Of a stretch of 64,000 nucleotides of DNA, positions 42,024 to 52,726 are shown one piece after another. Source of the stretch: Peronospora farinosa (Eukaryota; Oomycota; Peronosporomycetes; Peronosporales; Peronosporaceae); the NCBI GenBank assembly GCA_947646735.1, contig CANTFK010000666.1:310001-374000 (forward strand), read 5' to 3'. Each line of letters starts with the position of its first letter. The stretch's first letter is position 1. The notes under the pieces are model-generated. The model saw only the letters and a program-made list of their open reading frames with translations. It had not been told where the DNA came from and ran no database searches. The translations under genes and the position numbers were made by a program.

Positions 42024-44576
42024 TTGCCTGCTCATGATTCAACGACATGATCGAGCGTTCCATTTGCTCCTTGTCACTTTCGACCTCGTCAATGCTTTGA
42101 GCCTTTCGAGATCGTTTTCGCGGTCTCCTTTCAAAAATTCCATCCTCTGCATCTGCTTTGACTTCTTTGTCAGACTCTCCATCTTGAAACCTCTGAGCAC
42201 GGTTTACTTTTCGCGTAGCATTCGATGCTACAGTGACGTTCTCTTCACTGCATTGATCCTCCACAGCAACGCTGTGGCTTGCACCATCAGTACTGTGCTC
42301 TGTACGCTCCTCATCATGATCGTTCTGCACACCACCACTGTCATCGTCCGCTTTCTCTGCTTCGTCACTCTCTACCGGTTCACCCTTGCCTTCATCTTCG
42401 TCGTCGCTGTCAACGATTTGATTCGCATTTCGCTGACGCAGACGGACAACGTCATGTTGTTCTTCTTCAGTTTTAGTTTCTTTAGCAGCATCCACACTGT
42501 CATGACCAGCCTCTCCATCCACAATGTCATGTTCCTTTTGGTCAGTCTCTCCATCCGAAGAAAACAGACCATTTACACTGTCATGTTCCTTTGGGTCAGT
42601 CTCTCCATCCGAAGAAAACAGACCCTCAACAACTCGAACATTGCGGCGTCCTGGTCGCACTTCGTCATCAGACTCCTCATCCTCCTCTCGTTCGTCCATA
42701 TTTTCTTGTTCATCAGAACGCTCACCTTCCTCACTAGACAATGAATCATCATCGTGATGCTCTTTGACGATTGGAACGTCACGTTCGGATTGTCGGCTCG
42801 AACGCTGCCGCCGTCTTGTTCGCAGCTGCTCCGTCTTCTCATCTGTCGCTTCATCGTCACTATGGTACTCCACGTGATCGTCACCGTCATCATCAGAGAA
42901 GCGACCGACGGGCTGCTCGTTGTGTTCTTCACCAATACAATCATCTACGATGAACGAGTCGTCCGACTCGCTTCCTTCTTCGTCAGATTCACTTTCACTA
43001 TCGCTATCATGATGTGTGACACGATTCCAACGACAAACATCCCTTATGTCATCGTGGATGAAACTGAAAAAGTCGGCAAGGGGGGTGTCCGAGATCTCGT
43101 GCGGCTCACGCAAACGAGTCGTAATGCTAAGCTTCAGTCCGTAGAGGTCGTCAGAAAAGCGGAATGTGTACATACCTATATGAGGCGCAACACACAAACA
43201 ACGGTAGTAAGCGCATCAACCTTTTGTGCAAAACAGAAAATGCCTTCGTACCACCAGGCACGTCGAGGCGCAAGCCTGGAAAAGTTACCACACCACCTTG
43301 TGCACCGCGAGTTCGTTCCATCACGCAGTTGCCCTACAAAATATGATGCCGAACATGACGAATAGTGAGTATCATTCTTCCCACTATCAGCACAAATGCA
43401 ACAATGAAGACCCACGAACCGCTTCGTCGCATACATGAAGACTGATTTCGTTGTAGTACGAACTACAAACAAAATCATCGTCGTCTCCATCCCCGTTCAT
43501 AAAAAATGGCAACCCATATGCCATCTCCTCGTCTTCCTCCAATTTGATAACATTCACTGAGCATTCCTGGTGTTCGTTGTACAGTTCAAAAATGTTGGGG
43601 AACTCCACAATAGCGATTCCGACACGCATGTTAGCATACCCATCCTCGTTTTCATCACTGGTGTCCAGAACTATGTTCCGAGTAATGTGTAAATTACCAT
43701 CGCGGTTATCTTCGACTTTCAGCACGGGGTATTCTTCGTTCCCTATATGATCTTCTTCCCATCGGCCTGATGATCTCGTATGTTCCTGTTCCTCGTCTCC
43801 GTGATACTTCGCAGCTCGTTCACTAAGAGTAAAGACTTTCCATTTAGCATCCAGTTGGTCGAGCTTGGACGAGAACTTCTGCTCTTCCTCTTGGTGATAA
43901 GACTGAATCCTCTCAGCGACCGACGAGATAAGCAGCTGAATCCAAAAAAAACACGAGGTACAAACATCGTCAGTAACTAACACCAGCATGCCTCCATTAA
44001 ATTTAAACAAAACGTCACACTTGGCCAAGATTCCACAGCGTGACATTGATCGAAAACATCGACGTTAAGGACGAGTTTGCAACGAATGGCTGCAAAAGAT
44101 CAACACGGCAGATCGAGCATTTCGCTTCCTCAATTGGTCGTGTCAATAACGAATCCAGAAGACACACACGGCTGTAAATTTGACATGAAAGCATTGACAA
44201 GAATAAGCATTTCCATCAAAAACCTCACCCGATTACAAATATTGCAATACAGAAAAAAACAAACGTACCAAAAGGAGTGTCCACATACTACTGAGATTGG
44301 CTAAATGTAGCCACAAGCACCATAACAACAACAATAATAACCAAGAACACCTTACATCAGTAATCCATCATCATAGAATAGTCGGATATAGTTCATAACC
44401 TTATACATAGTGTACTGGCAAATAATACACTGAAGCTCTTCTTTCAATGTCGCCAGTGTCACGTATCCTTTGGCTGTCATCAGAGCGTTTGTATTGGCTC
44501 TTGATCGTTGGTTGTAGCTCAACTCTTCTTCATTTTCTACCATCTCCACCTTGTTATTGTCCTCTTTTTCCTGCAT
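41986..44576 (-). CDS. RING-finger protein with long acidic tail, six exons
   Basis: Exons 44576-44400, 44300-44269, 44171-44021, 43935-43435, 43333-43252 and 43175-41986. All are GT-AG with matching phases, giving about 710 residues. Splicing assembles a RING: CIIC in exon 1, VVCGHSF in exon 2, CRVCLLDSLL and CSICRVDLL in exon 3. It is probably a ubiquitin E3. A coiled-coil helix (SSVAERIQSYHQEEEQKF) and a globular region follow, with PGGMYTFRFSDDLYGLKL at the exon 5/6 junction. About 350 residues of Asp/Glu/Ser-rich tail come next, with a 54-bp internal duplication near 42520-42630. An ATG at 44716 opens an extra Glu/Lys-rich start but is out of frame because of an A8 run. After the stop at 41986, an acidic run continues in another frame. 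Confidence 0.75.
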
Positions 44577-44579
44577 CTT

Positions 44580-44690
44580 CTTCTCATTGATCTCTTCTTC
44601 TTCCTCTTCTTTTTCTTCTTCTTCTTTTTCTTTTTCTTCTCTTTTTTTTCTTCTTCTTCTTCTTTTTCTTTTTCTTCACTTTGTTCTCGA
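44580..44690. repeat. TTC-rich microsatellite (GAA/AAG on the minus strand)
   Basis: Imperfect (TTC)n tract with an internal T8 run, at the 5' end of the RING gene. On the minus strand it encodes Glu/Lys runs in two competing frames. Confidence 0.8.
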
Positions 44691-44716
44691 TTTTCTTTAT
44701 CGTTTTTGTGTTCCAT

Positions 44717-45617
44717 CGTCAATATTTAAAACCACGTCGAATCACCCGTAGCAGTAAAAAATAATACACTTGACACGAAATCTTCTAAATAATATTTGTT
44801 TGTGTTTAAATCAAGTCGACAGGTTTATAAATACAAACCGGGTATTAAATTATAAAGGTACTCTTTTTGTAACTTTCTCTTTTCGCTAACTGTTTTGCTG
44901 CTGCTTCAAACCAGTTCATTTAGAATTTGTATACCTTTCGACTACATGTTCCTACCAGTAGAGCAGGCATTGCTCAACTTATTGACTTATCTACTAACGC
45001 ACGAAAGCATCGTTATCCGATTCTATCGGACCTTTCAATGTCGAATAAAAAAGAGTCTTTTATTATTTTGCATAGACAACCCATTGTACAGCTCAGTCAG
45101 TCAGTTTTTTGCATCAAGCTTCCGTGGAAACAGCTCCAGCCAGAGTCATACGTCACACTCCTGTCGTCTTTATCGTAACGTGATTGTCATGACATATGTC
45201 TAATAGTGGGATGGGATGAATAGGATCAATAGCTGTTTACTTATGGTTTTTATACTAAAGAAGCTAGTGATTCTGACGTGCAAGGAATCGTCAACTTGTG
45301 CCTAGAGGGTATAAAAACGAAGGCTGAACCCATGTAAAGTAGCTGGTCCTATCAGAATTTCTGCAGTAAATTCAGCGTGTTAGCAGTTCAATTATCACAT
45401 TTTTTGCCCTCTTTATCCTGATAATACTAGCAATAGAAACAATAAAAACATACAATTTACTCGAATATAGAATCTCCTTTGGTATCTACCATTCAAACCG
45501 TACCCTAAAACCGTCCTATTATCATACCAGACAGGACTGTCCCATTATCGTAATTCAGTACCCAACCATCGTGTACCATCCTCTCCCTACCACTTGCTAC
45601 GCTGCACTTGTTCTCTT

Positions 45618-45684
<67 letters not shown>

Positions 45685-45726
45685 TTTGATACTTGTTTAT
45701 TCTTACGTACATATCAATCACTTATA
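44717..45726. other. Divergent promoter interval (RING / FYVE-GAF)
   Basis: About 1 kb, AT-rich, holding the upstream regions of both genes. It contains the CT microsatellite at 45608-45681. A plus-strand frame (44895-45203) shows no domain. Confidence 0.5.
45608..45681 (+). repeat. (CT)n microsatellite upstream of the FYVE-GAF gene
   Basis: A nearly pure CT tract of about 70 bases ending about 45 bases before the likely start codon. It is open in frame with the gene and would read as a Leu/Ser run, so it inflates the apparent coding region. Confidence 0.9.
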
Positions 45727-48663
45727 ATGGTCTTAACCGTTGTAGACAATGAACAACAAGCTCGACAATGTGGTCGTATGCGAGCCAAGGAGATTTTTCA
45801 ACCCATGCGCTGGAAACGCATTGGTACCTTATCAGACGAAGCGGCCAAGCTGTACGAGAATGTAAGACATGGTTCCAGTAATCAAAGCAGTCATTCTTAC
45901 AGTTTACGAGCTGTTAAGCCATTGCAGGCATCATTGGCAGAAGTTGAAGCAGTATTAACTGGACAAACAGCTTTCTTCGGGACGGAGAAGATATCGTCAG
46001 TTTTGGCAAGATTACTACCAGCTACGTACGTATCTGGTGGTCGTATTATCCGGTATCCGGTGCTAAAGCATTCGACAAGTGAACGAGAGAATGTAGAGCT
46101 CCAATATGCTCGATTAAAGCCATATACAGTCATGACACAGGAGCAGAAAACGAAGAATACTGTGCTCTTGGAATCGATGGATAATTACGTGCTCTTGGGG
46201 TACACGTTATCGACCAAGTTGCAGCGTTCGGATACGAGTAAAAGAAAGAGTTTGAGTGTAGCGGCACCGGTGCCGTCGTTGCTGCATTTGTTTCGACCTG
46301 TGGCTGTATCAGCATTTGCAGAGAGAAGACACGACTTTAGCACAGAGAGGCTGTCGCCCAATGATTTTGGCATTACGTACATTATCCAGGAAATGCCATC
46401 AAGTCAAGAGGATGGAAACCAACAGAAAGAGATAGAGCAAACAGTGACGCTCGAAGTCGTGCTGACGTGCTCACTGGACCCGAAACAAGGGATTGCAATG
46501 GGAGATGAAGATTTAATGGAAATTGTACGTCAACAGAAGCAACGACTGCGACACGACGCACTGTGCTTAACTCGATTGCAGCCATTCATTGATGCGTATC
46601 GACAGGAAAAATTTGGACCGACAATGTCTCCGAACCAACCGCGAGAGCCGCAGTTTGACCCGAAAAACTGTGATCCAAACCTGCTGCGTGGAAGCATGTT
46701 TGCTGGTGGACGGACATGCGGTATCTGCCATCGAAAGTTTAGGCCATTCCGATGGAAACGGCAGTGTGAGACATGCGAGAAGATCGTATGCAACCAGTGC
46801 ATGTCTGTTCTGGCAGAAGCACGGTCCCTTTCGCGACGCAAGAAACGTTTGTGTTCGCAGTGTGTCTACAGCGAGACGAGCAATGTCGCTGCGATGCACA
46901 AAGCAGCAGCGGACGCAGCACAAGATGATGAAAAGAGCGCGGGTGGCTCGGCCATATCGGTTAAGGCTCACGTATCGTCTAAGAACTCAACGATGAATGT
47001 CTTGCAGTTCCCAAGTATAGATTTACTGATCACGAAGCACAAGTCGCGTCGATCGACAGCTCCTGTTGAAACTGGAACTTTATCGGAGGCCTTTAGCCGT
47101 GTTCAGATTGATTTCGGGCTAGACCCTTCACTTGTTTCAACCTCTTCAAAAGCTCCTGATCGACGACGTGCTCGGTCACGGCAGTCACAACTTTCGCAAG
47201 GATCGGTTGGTAGCACAACTTCTAATGTCAGTGGCACGAGTAGTTTGTTTGGTGCATCTATTGGCAACCGACGCGCAACAATGCCCAGCCACACGGATCT
47301 TGGTGCCGTTGAGTTCGCAGAGGCCGAGTCAATGCGCTCTCGACGCGCGAAGACTGTACTGCTAGACGACCTTCGGAAGACGCCCGTGACCTACAAAGCG
47401 CTAGACTTTACGTCTCACTCGTCTTCTTCCCCGACACATTACTTGTATCCTACGTCGGAGGAGAAAGCTGGTTACGAAGAGGAACAGCAGCAAAAGGTTG
47501 CCGGACCTCATGCAAGCTTATGCCGGACTTCCGAATATCAATATGTCAAGCTTAAGACACCTGAACCGGACTATGAACTGGATTTCAGCTGGTTTAACAT
47601 TTTTCCCAAGGCTCCCGTTGATCGGACTGCTGATGAGTTGGCCCGCGCAAGATATGTTGAGGTGACTGGCTTGAAAATGGATGCTCGCTTGCTTGTGTTG
47701 CTACGCCATGACAAAGCGCTGGAAGATTTGGCAAGCCGTGTGCTTGAAGTAGCCTCTCAGTGGGATACCTGCAGCATCAATATCGTTGGTAGCTTTGAAG
47801 TCTACTGCCTCGTGACGGCTTTCAACAAGCCCGAACTCGATCTTGATTATGACATGTTGAAGCTGGAGGCTTCTCCAGTTATGGTCGACGACGTTGTTTC
47901 TCGGGAAGAAAGTGTGAGCTCTTATGTGGTGCATCACCGGTCACCATTCTTTGTGGCCGAAATGGAGCATGATCCACGCTTCCGAGCCCACCCGCTCCAC
48001 ACAGAACAGCGTGCCGTATCGTTGCTAAGCTTCCCCATTTACTCGTCCGGTGCTGATACTAGTGGTTCGATGGCTCAGGGTGATGCCTATTGTGTCGCCA
48101 CGTTAGACTTGTTGAAAAGAGACCAAGTGCCTGCAAGCAGCCACGTTTCTCACGACTTGGTGTCCAATGTTGGTGATTTGCTCCGCAAGATTAGTGCTCG
48201 TCTAGAAGTTGTGGCCTTGGAGTCGTACGCGCTCCATAAACCTCGTCATCGCGCTACTCACTCGTTCGGATCGTCATGTGATTCTAGAAACAGCACTCGA
48301 CGAGCCGATTCGATCACCGAACTGTACGATATCGATAGCGACTCCGTGGTAGCTTCGCCTTCGTGTTTTCAAGCCGCGACTATGGATCGACTCACGAGTC
48401 TTTCATACGCCAAGGTTCGTGGCATTGGTCTGGGTGGCATTGGTCTGGGTGGCATTGCTGGTCCCGGGTCATCGACGTGGAAGTACGATAGCGACAATGA
48501 AAGTACTACGTCCAGCCAAAGTGCTACTAGCACTTGTAGCCAGAGCTCGCGCTTCTCATCACACCTCTATTCGGCCGCAGACATGCACTCGACGATTGAA
48601 TCGTTGCTGCAGCAAGCTTCGAAGACTTCCCGGTACATTAGCGAGACGGGAGTGTCCATTTAG
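45727..48663 (+). CDS. FYVE zinc finger and GAF domain protein
   Basis: Single exon. I start at the ATG at 45727 (MVLTVVDNEQQARQ, 978 residues) because the frame upstream is only a CT microsatellite. The N-terminal 300 residues are START-like in position but not clearly assigned. A FYVE-type finger lies at about 325-385: CGICHRKFRPFRWKRQC, ETCEKIVCNQC, then LCSQCV. The basic core is RFRWKRQC-like rather than RRHHCR, so PI3P binding is uncertain. A GAF domain covers about 640-860 (DKALEDLASRVLEVASQW, SVSSYVVHHRSPFFVAEM). A Gly-rich duplication (GIGLGGIGLGGI) precedes a Ser-rich tail. The FYVE-GAF pairing is characteristic of oomycetes and suggests a membrane-recruited sensor. Confidence 0.8.
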   Translation: MVLTVVDNEQQARQCGRMRAKEIFQPMRWKRIGTLSDEAAKLYENVRHGSSNQSSHSYSLRAVKPLQASLAEVEAVLTGQTAFFGTEKISSVLARLLPATYVSGGRIIRYPVLKHSTSERENVELQYARLKPYTVMTQEQKTKNTVLLESMDNYVLLGYTLSTKLQRSDTSKRKSLSVAAPVPSLLHLFRPVAVSAFAERRHDFSTERLSPNDFGITYIIQEMPSSQEDGNQQKEIEQTVTLEVVLTCSLDPKQGIAMGDEDLMEIVRQQKQRLRHDALCLTRLQPFIDAYRQEKFGPTMSPNQPREPQFDPKNCDPNLLRGSMFAGGRTCGICHRKFRPFRWKRQCETCEKIVCNQCMSVLAEARSLSRRKKRLCSQCVYSETSNVAAMHKAAADAAQDDEKSAGGSAISVKAHVSSKNSTMNVLQFPSIDLLITKHKSRRSTAPVETGTLSEAFSRVQIDFGLDPSLVSTSSKAPDRRRARSRQSQLSQGSVGSTTSNVSGTSSLFGASIGNRRATMPSHTDLGAVEFAEAESMRSRRAKTVLLDDLRKTPVTYKALDFTSHSSSSPTHYLYPTSEEKAGYEEEQQQKVAGPHASLCRTSEYQYVKLKTPEPDYELDFSWFNIFPKAPVDRTADELARARYVEVTGLKMDARLLVLLRHDKALEDLASRVLEVASQWDTCSINIVGSFEVYCLVTAFNKPELDLDYDMLKLEASPVMVDDVVSREESVSSYVVHHRSPFFVAEMEHDPRFRAHPLHTEQRAVSLLSFPIYSSGADTSGSMAQGDAYCVATLDLLKRDQVPASSHVSHDLVSNVGDLLRKISARLEVVALESYALHKPRHRATHSFGSSCDSRNSTRRADSITELYDIDSDSVVASPSCFQAATMDRLTSLSYAKVRGIGLGGIGLGGIAGPGSSTWKYDSDNESTTSSQSATSTCSQSSRFSSHLYSAADMHSTIESLLQQASKTSRYISETGVSI

Positions 48664-48916
48664 ATCTCCATGTTGTGTTAGTATCATCAGTTTATCATGA
48701 CTGTCATAGATTGCTGGCGCTGGCAACCAACACCTTCATCTTGTCTGGTAACCACCACCCATTCATGTCGGCAAAGAGCCTGCTTGAAGTTGACAGGTAG
48801 CCCATTGTTTGTGATCGTGCCGTCAAATCATATCGGATCCCGTGCGTGGAGCTGGAACAGTCAATCGATGTGCTTGACTCTCCCAATCATTTGAACATTC
48901 GTCGCAAACACATCCG

Positions 48917-50224
48917 ATGGTCAAGAACAAACTTAAGACGACTCGCCATGGCAGTAACAGCTTTAGCGAGTCTTTTGATGACGCTGAGAACGGTGTCGAT
49001 CAAGTGACCGTGACCTTAGGTGAACAACACTTGTGTGCCGTTCCTTTGTCCGTTCATGCACCAACTTCGGCAACTATTGGTGTCAATGGCGTAAGCACGG
49101 AACCATCACACTGCCTTGTTATCTACACGGGTGGCACCTTTGGCATGGTACCGGATGAGACTGGAGTATTGCATCCAAGCAGTGGCTTTCTAGAAAAGAA
49201 GATCAATGAGATGGACGAGTTCAAGTTTGAGAACATGCCCCGCGTGACGGTGAGCGAGTGGGCAGATCCCATCGACTCGTCCGATATGTGTCCCAATGAC
49301 TGGGGTAAAATTGCCTACGAGATTGAGGCCAACTACTGGGATTACGACGGCTTCGTGGTGCTCCAGGGCACAGATACAATGGCTTATACAGCTTCGGCAT
49401 TGTCCTTTATGCTTGAATACCTTGGTAAACCCGTCGTCATTTCGGGAGCAATGATCCCACTGCACTTTCCTCACAGTGATGCACGTCGCAATCTCATCAT
49501 GTCGGTTATGTGTGCAGCGTCGCTCGCTATACCTGAGGTCTGTATCTACTCGAACAACAAACTGCTGCGTGGTAATCGCACCACAAAAGTCGCCAACATG
49601 TCGGTAGATGCCTTCCGGTCGCCTAATTTTCCATCACTTGCGGTGACTGGTGTGGAGGCGATTGTGGACCAACCATTGATACTACCGTATCCTCGGTCAC
49701 GATTCCGTGTGTTTACAGACCTTTCAACCAACATTTGCGTGTTCCATCTCGTGCCTGGCTTTGATGACGAGTGCATTGAGGCATTCATTGAACGTCACAA
49801 TGCGACCAAAAGCAAGGGAGAATACAAGCGGAAGGCACTTGTCTTTGCTCTTTACGGCACGGGCAACGCTCCACTATGCAAGGACGGTTTCTTACGTCTT
49901 GTAAAGCTCGCGATTGAATCCGACATTCCAGTGACTATCACGTCGCAGTGTGTACAGGGTCGTACTCAGCTTGACACATACGCGACGGGAGTGACTTTGC
50001 TGAACATGGGCGTTATCACGTCGCTCGATATGACGATTGAGGCTTGTGTGGCCAAATTGGGCTATCTCATGGGCAAGGGCTTTGAAGGCAAGGAACTCAA
50101 GGCAAAGATGGAGACCGATCTACGCGGTGAGCTGTCGATCGTGGACGCCGTGGCAAATGGTGAGGAAATGAGCCGCACGCGCCAATACCGCAAGACCGTT
50201 ATTCGAAGCTTTGCTTTGCACTAA
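48917..50224 (+). CDS. Cytosolic (type I-like) L-asparaginase
   Basis: Single exon, 435 residues. It hydrolyses L-asparagine to aspartate and ammonia. The catalytic motifs are present: YTGGTFGM with the nucleophilic Thr at about residue 79, and LQGTDTMAYTAS (about 152-163) with the second Thr-Asp pair. The SGAMIPLHFPHSDARRN and NNKLLRGNRTTKV segments are typical of the family. No ankyrin repeats follow, unlike mammalian ASPG. No signal peptide is visible, so a cytosolic enzyme is expected. The first 60 residues are low complexity, and the start could be shorter. The FYVE-GAF gene ends 250 bp upstream. Confidence 0.93.
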   Translation: MVKNKLKTTRHGSNSFSESFDDAENGVDQVTVTLGEQHLCAVPLSVHAPTSATIGVNGVSTEPSHCLVIYTGGTFGMVPDETGVLHPSSGFLEKKINEMDEFKFENMPRVTVSEWADPIDSSDMCPNDWGKIAYEIEANYWDYDGFVVLQGTDTMAYTASALSFMLEYLGKPVVISGAMIPLHFPHSDARRNLIMSVMCAASLAIPEVCIYSNNKLLRGNRTTKVANMSVDAFRSPNFPSLAVTGVEAIVDQPLILPYPRSRFRVFTDLSTNICVFHLVPGFDDECIEAFIERHNATKSKGEYKRKALVFALYGTGNAPLCKDGFLRLVKLAIESDIPVTITSQCVQGRTQLDTYATGVTLLNMGVITSLDMTIEACVAKLGYLMGKGFEGKELKAKMETDLRGELSIVDAVANGEEMSRTRQYRKTVIRSFALH

Positions 50225-50677
50225 GAAGCTACTCAAGTAGAACATGGAGAAGCGTATGAATTCATAAGATCATTCTCGACTTTATTGTAGATACGAATAG
50301 AAGTGTACGTGATTGTTATTTGTCATTTGCCATCATTTGCTTTGCTATTTGCAGAGTCTCTACATCTAGTAGATCGACAACATGCACTTTAACTGTGACA
50401 AAGCCATTGAGGGGCGAAGGGTTTGGCATATACATACATTTAGGCCTCTAGATCATTAGATTATCCTCATAATATGCAAGAAAGACGACGCAGTAGAATA
50501 ATCTCCCCGTCTCATTAACTCGACGTCTCTGGACCATCAGTTTTTTTAGGCTACATTATGTTCGCCACATAATATATCCTATACCCATTTGTTTCGTTTG
50601 AAGTATCAATTGTTTCGTTTTCTATCCGAAGACCTACACAGATTTCTATTCGCCAGCTAGCGCTTAAGCTGAAAATA
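50225..50677. other. Intergenic region
   Basis: AT-rich spacer between the asparaginase and phosphoglycerate dehydrogenase genes. Nothing specific was seen. Confidence 0.4.
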
Positions 50678-52084
50678 ATGTTCGGTTCGATGCTACATTC
50701 CCGTCACATACAGTCCACAGCCCCCAGTCGCTACTCGACTATTACTACAAAAGCAGTCGAAATAGTAACTTCCAGTACTATTACACCCAAGAAGAAGCCC
50801 AAGTTAAAAAAAAATCAACTGGAGACTCATATGCAATATATTAATCGACCCGTAACTTATCCATTGAAAAAGATTAAAGTCGTATTACTTGAAAATATTC
50901 ATCCACGAGCCAAGGACGTTTTTGAACGAGAAGGGTACCATGTCGAAACCTATAAACCCGCTTTATCCGGTGAAGAACTTGCTCGAATTGGTGGCGATGC
51001 TCATATTTTAGGAATTCGTTCCAAGACCCAATTGGATGCCGATTTTTTTCGTACTGTTGGATGGCATGAACATCGTTTATGGGCTGTAGGATGTTTTTGT
51101 ATTGGAACGAATCAAGTGGCACTTGTAGAAGCTGCAGCGAGTGGCATTCCAGTGTTTAATGCCCCCTTTTCAAATACGCGATCCGTGGCCGAGAAAACAT
51201 TGAGTGAAATTATTGCATTGCATCGTAAACTCTTTCAACGATCGACGGAACTTCATCAAGGAATTTGGACCAAATCAGCCACGGGAGCTCATGAAGTGCG
51301 TGGAACGACCTTGGGTATTGTCGGCTATGGACGTATTGGATCCCAAGTGTCTGTACTGGCAGAATTACTAGGGATGAAAGTGGTTTTTTATGATCCGATC
51401 AAGTGTTTGCCGTTGGGTAATGCACAACAAGTGAATTCCCTAGAGGAATTGCTGAAAATGGCAGATGCCGTGACTCTTCATGTGCCAGCTACACCTACTA
51501 CCAAAAACATGATTAATCGTGACACGATTGCACAAATGAAAGATGGGGCTCTATTGGTCAACAATGCTCGGGGTACGGTCATTGACATTGAGGCTGCTAA
51601 GGAGGCTGTCGAGAGTGGCAAGATTGCTGGAATGGCGGTGGATGTGTTCCCCAAGGAACCGGCTAAGAACGGCGAGCCGTTTGACACGCTTCTGCGTGGC
51701 TTACCGAACGTCATCCTTACTCCTCATATTGGCGGCAGCACGGAGGAGGCCCAGGGAAACATTGCAGTGGAAGTAGCCTCGAAACTGGTACGTTACATTA
51801 ATGAAGGCTCAACGACGACGTCCACCAACACACCGGAGATCGATATGCTGCCCATCCGCAACAACTCGATGCGTATTCTTCACATGCATCAAAATGTTCC
51901 TGGCGTGCTGAGCAAGATTCACTCGGTGCTGTCCGACTACGGCATCAACGTGACGTCGCAGTATCTGCAGTCGGATCCTCGTCACGGCTACATCGCGCTG
52001 GAGGTAGAGAAGTTTCACGCCAAGGTGGTAACGCGCGAGCTCGAGAAGATTAAGGAGACCATTTTCCTGCGTACCATCATCTAA
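50678..52084 (+). CDS. serA: D-3-phosphoglycerate dehydrogenase with ACT domain
   Basis: Single exon, 468 residues. First step of serine synthesis: oxidation of 3-phosphoglycerate with NAD. The Rossmann motif is GIVGYGRIGSQV (about residues 215-226). The substrate/catalytic residues are Arg in NNARGTV, Glu in VFPKEP and His in TPHIGGSTEEAQ. A C-terminal ACT domain (about 395-468, NVPGVLSKIHSVLSDYGINV) would provide feedback control. The length matches the bacterial/fungal SerA type without the intervening domain of plant enzymes. The first 60 residues are rich in Ser/Thr/Lys/Arg and lack acids, so a mitochondrial targeting role is possible; a downstream ATG at MQYINRP is the alternative start. 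Confidence 0.95.
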   Translation: MFGSMLHSRHIQSTAPSRYSTITTKAVEIVTSSTITPKKKPKLKKNQLETHMQYINRPVTYPLKKIKVVLLENIHPRAKDVFEREGYHVETYKPALSGEELARIGGDAHILGIRSKTQLDADFFRTVGWHEHRLWAVGCFCIGTNQVALVEAAASGIPVFNAPFSNTRSVAEKTLSEIIALHRKLFQRSTELHQGIWTKSATGAHEVRGTTLGIVGYGRIGSQVSVLAELLGMKVVFYDPIKCLPLGNAQQVNSLEELLKMADAVTLHVPATPTTKNMINRDTIAQMKDGALLVNNARGTVIDIEAAKEAVESGKIAGMAVDVFPKEPAKNGEPFDTLLRGLPNVILTPHIGGSTEEAQGNIAVEVASKLVRYINEGSTTTSTNTPEIDMLPIRNNSMRILHMHQNVPGVLSKIHSVLSDYGINVTSQYLQSDPRHGYIALEVEKFHAKVVTRELEKIKETIFLRTII

Positions 52085-52726
52085 GTGAGTACATAGATTC
52101 GCGGACGGGCTTTGAGGAAGACGACTTGAAGACGGATACAAGAGGCTACAGGAGGCAAAAAAGCAGTTTAGCTGCTAACCCAAGACGAAAATGCACGTAA
52201 ACGAGTCGATTGTTCTAAAGTGGCTGCCAATCGCAACTGTAGGCGCAATTGATAGAGACAAGAGGTCTGAGCTGGTCCTTCTGTTGGCGACTTGGTAAGA
52301 TAGATGAAGGATTTGCATAGAGATAGCAACTAACATCCCTATACAATACCTGCTTGCTGCGTCGTTTCTCTATTGCGTAGGAAAGCGTATGGCCTCACTT
52401 TTTATAGTTGTCATCATCATTGCTTTATCGTGTGGTATAGCTAACTTACCAAAGTTTCATAACTTCTAGGATCAGTATGCAACTGCAAACACCTTACGAA
52501 GCCTTACAACAGAGGGGGAGCATATGAAGCAAACAACATCATCAAGCACTAAAGTCAGTCGAAAATGGTGGCGTGCTAGGCCTCGGCATTTGCTTCATTA
52601 CTAAATCAACCATCGTCGGCTGTTTCGTCACTGTTTGACTTTCCTGCAGCTTCCACCAGATTTGACCGAGTGTCTTTTTCTCTCGTGCTATTCTCTCAAT
52701 CTCAATCACTTCCTAGTGTCTCGAAT
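52085..52726. other. Intergenic region between convergent genes
   Basis: Holds the 3' ends of the dehydrogenase and eL43 genes. No other feature recognised. Confidence 0.4.

Noticed and set aside
41863..42744. Long plus-strand open frame opposite the RING gene's acidic tail
   Set aside because: Its Ser/Phe/Leu-rich sequence is the antisense of Asp/Glu/Ser codons; no start context or domain.
44508..44751. Phe/Leu/Ser-rich plus-strand frames over the TTC tract
   Set aside because: Pure products of the microsatellite read in antisense.
46530..46996. Several open frames on both strands inside the FYVE region
   Set aside because: Shadow frames of the FYVE-GAF gene, caused by Arg/Cys-rich codons.
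48697..48894. 65-codon frame between the FYVE-GAF and asparaginase genes
   Set aside because: No domain and composition typical of chance; the interval is only 250 bp and serves as promoter.
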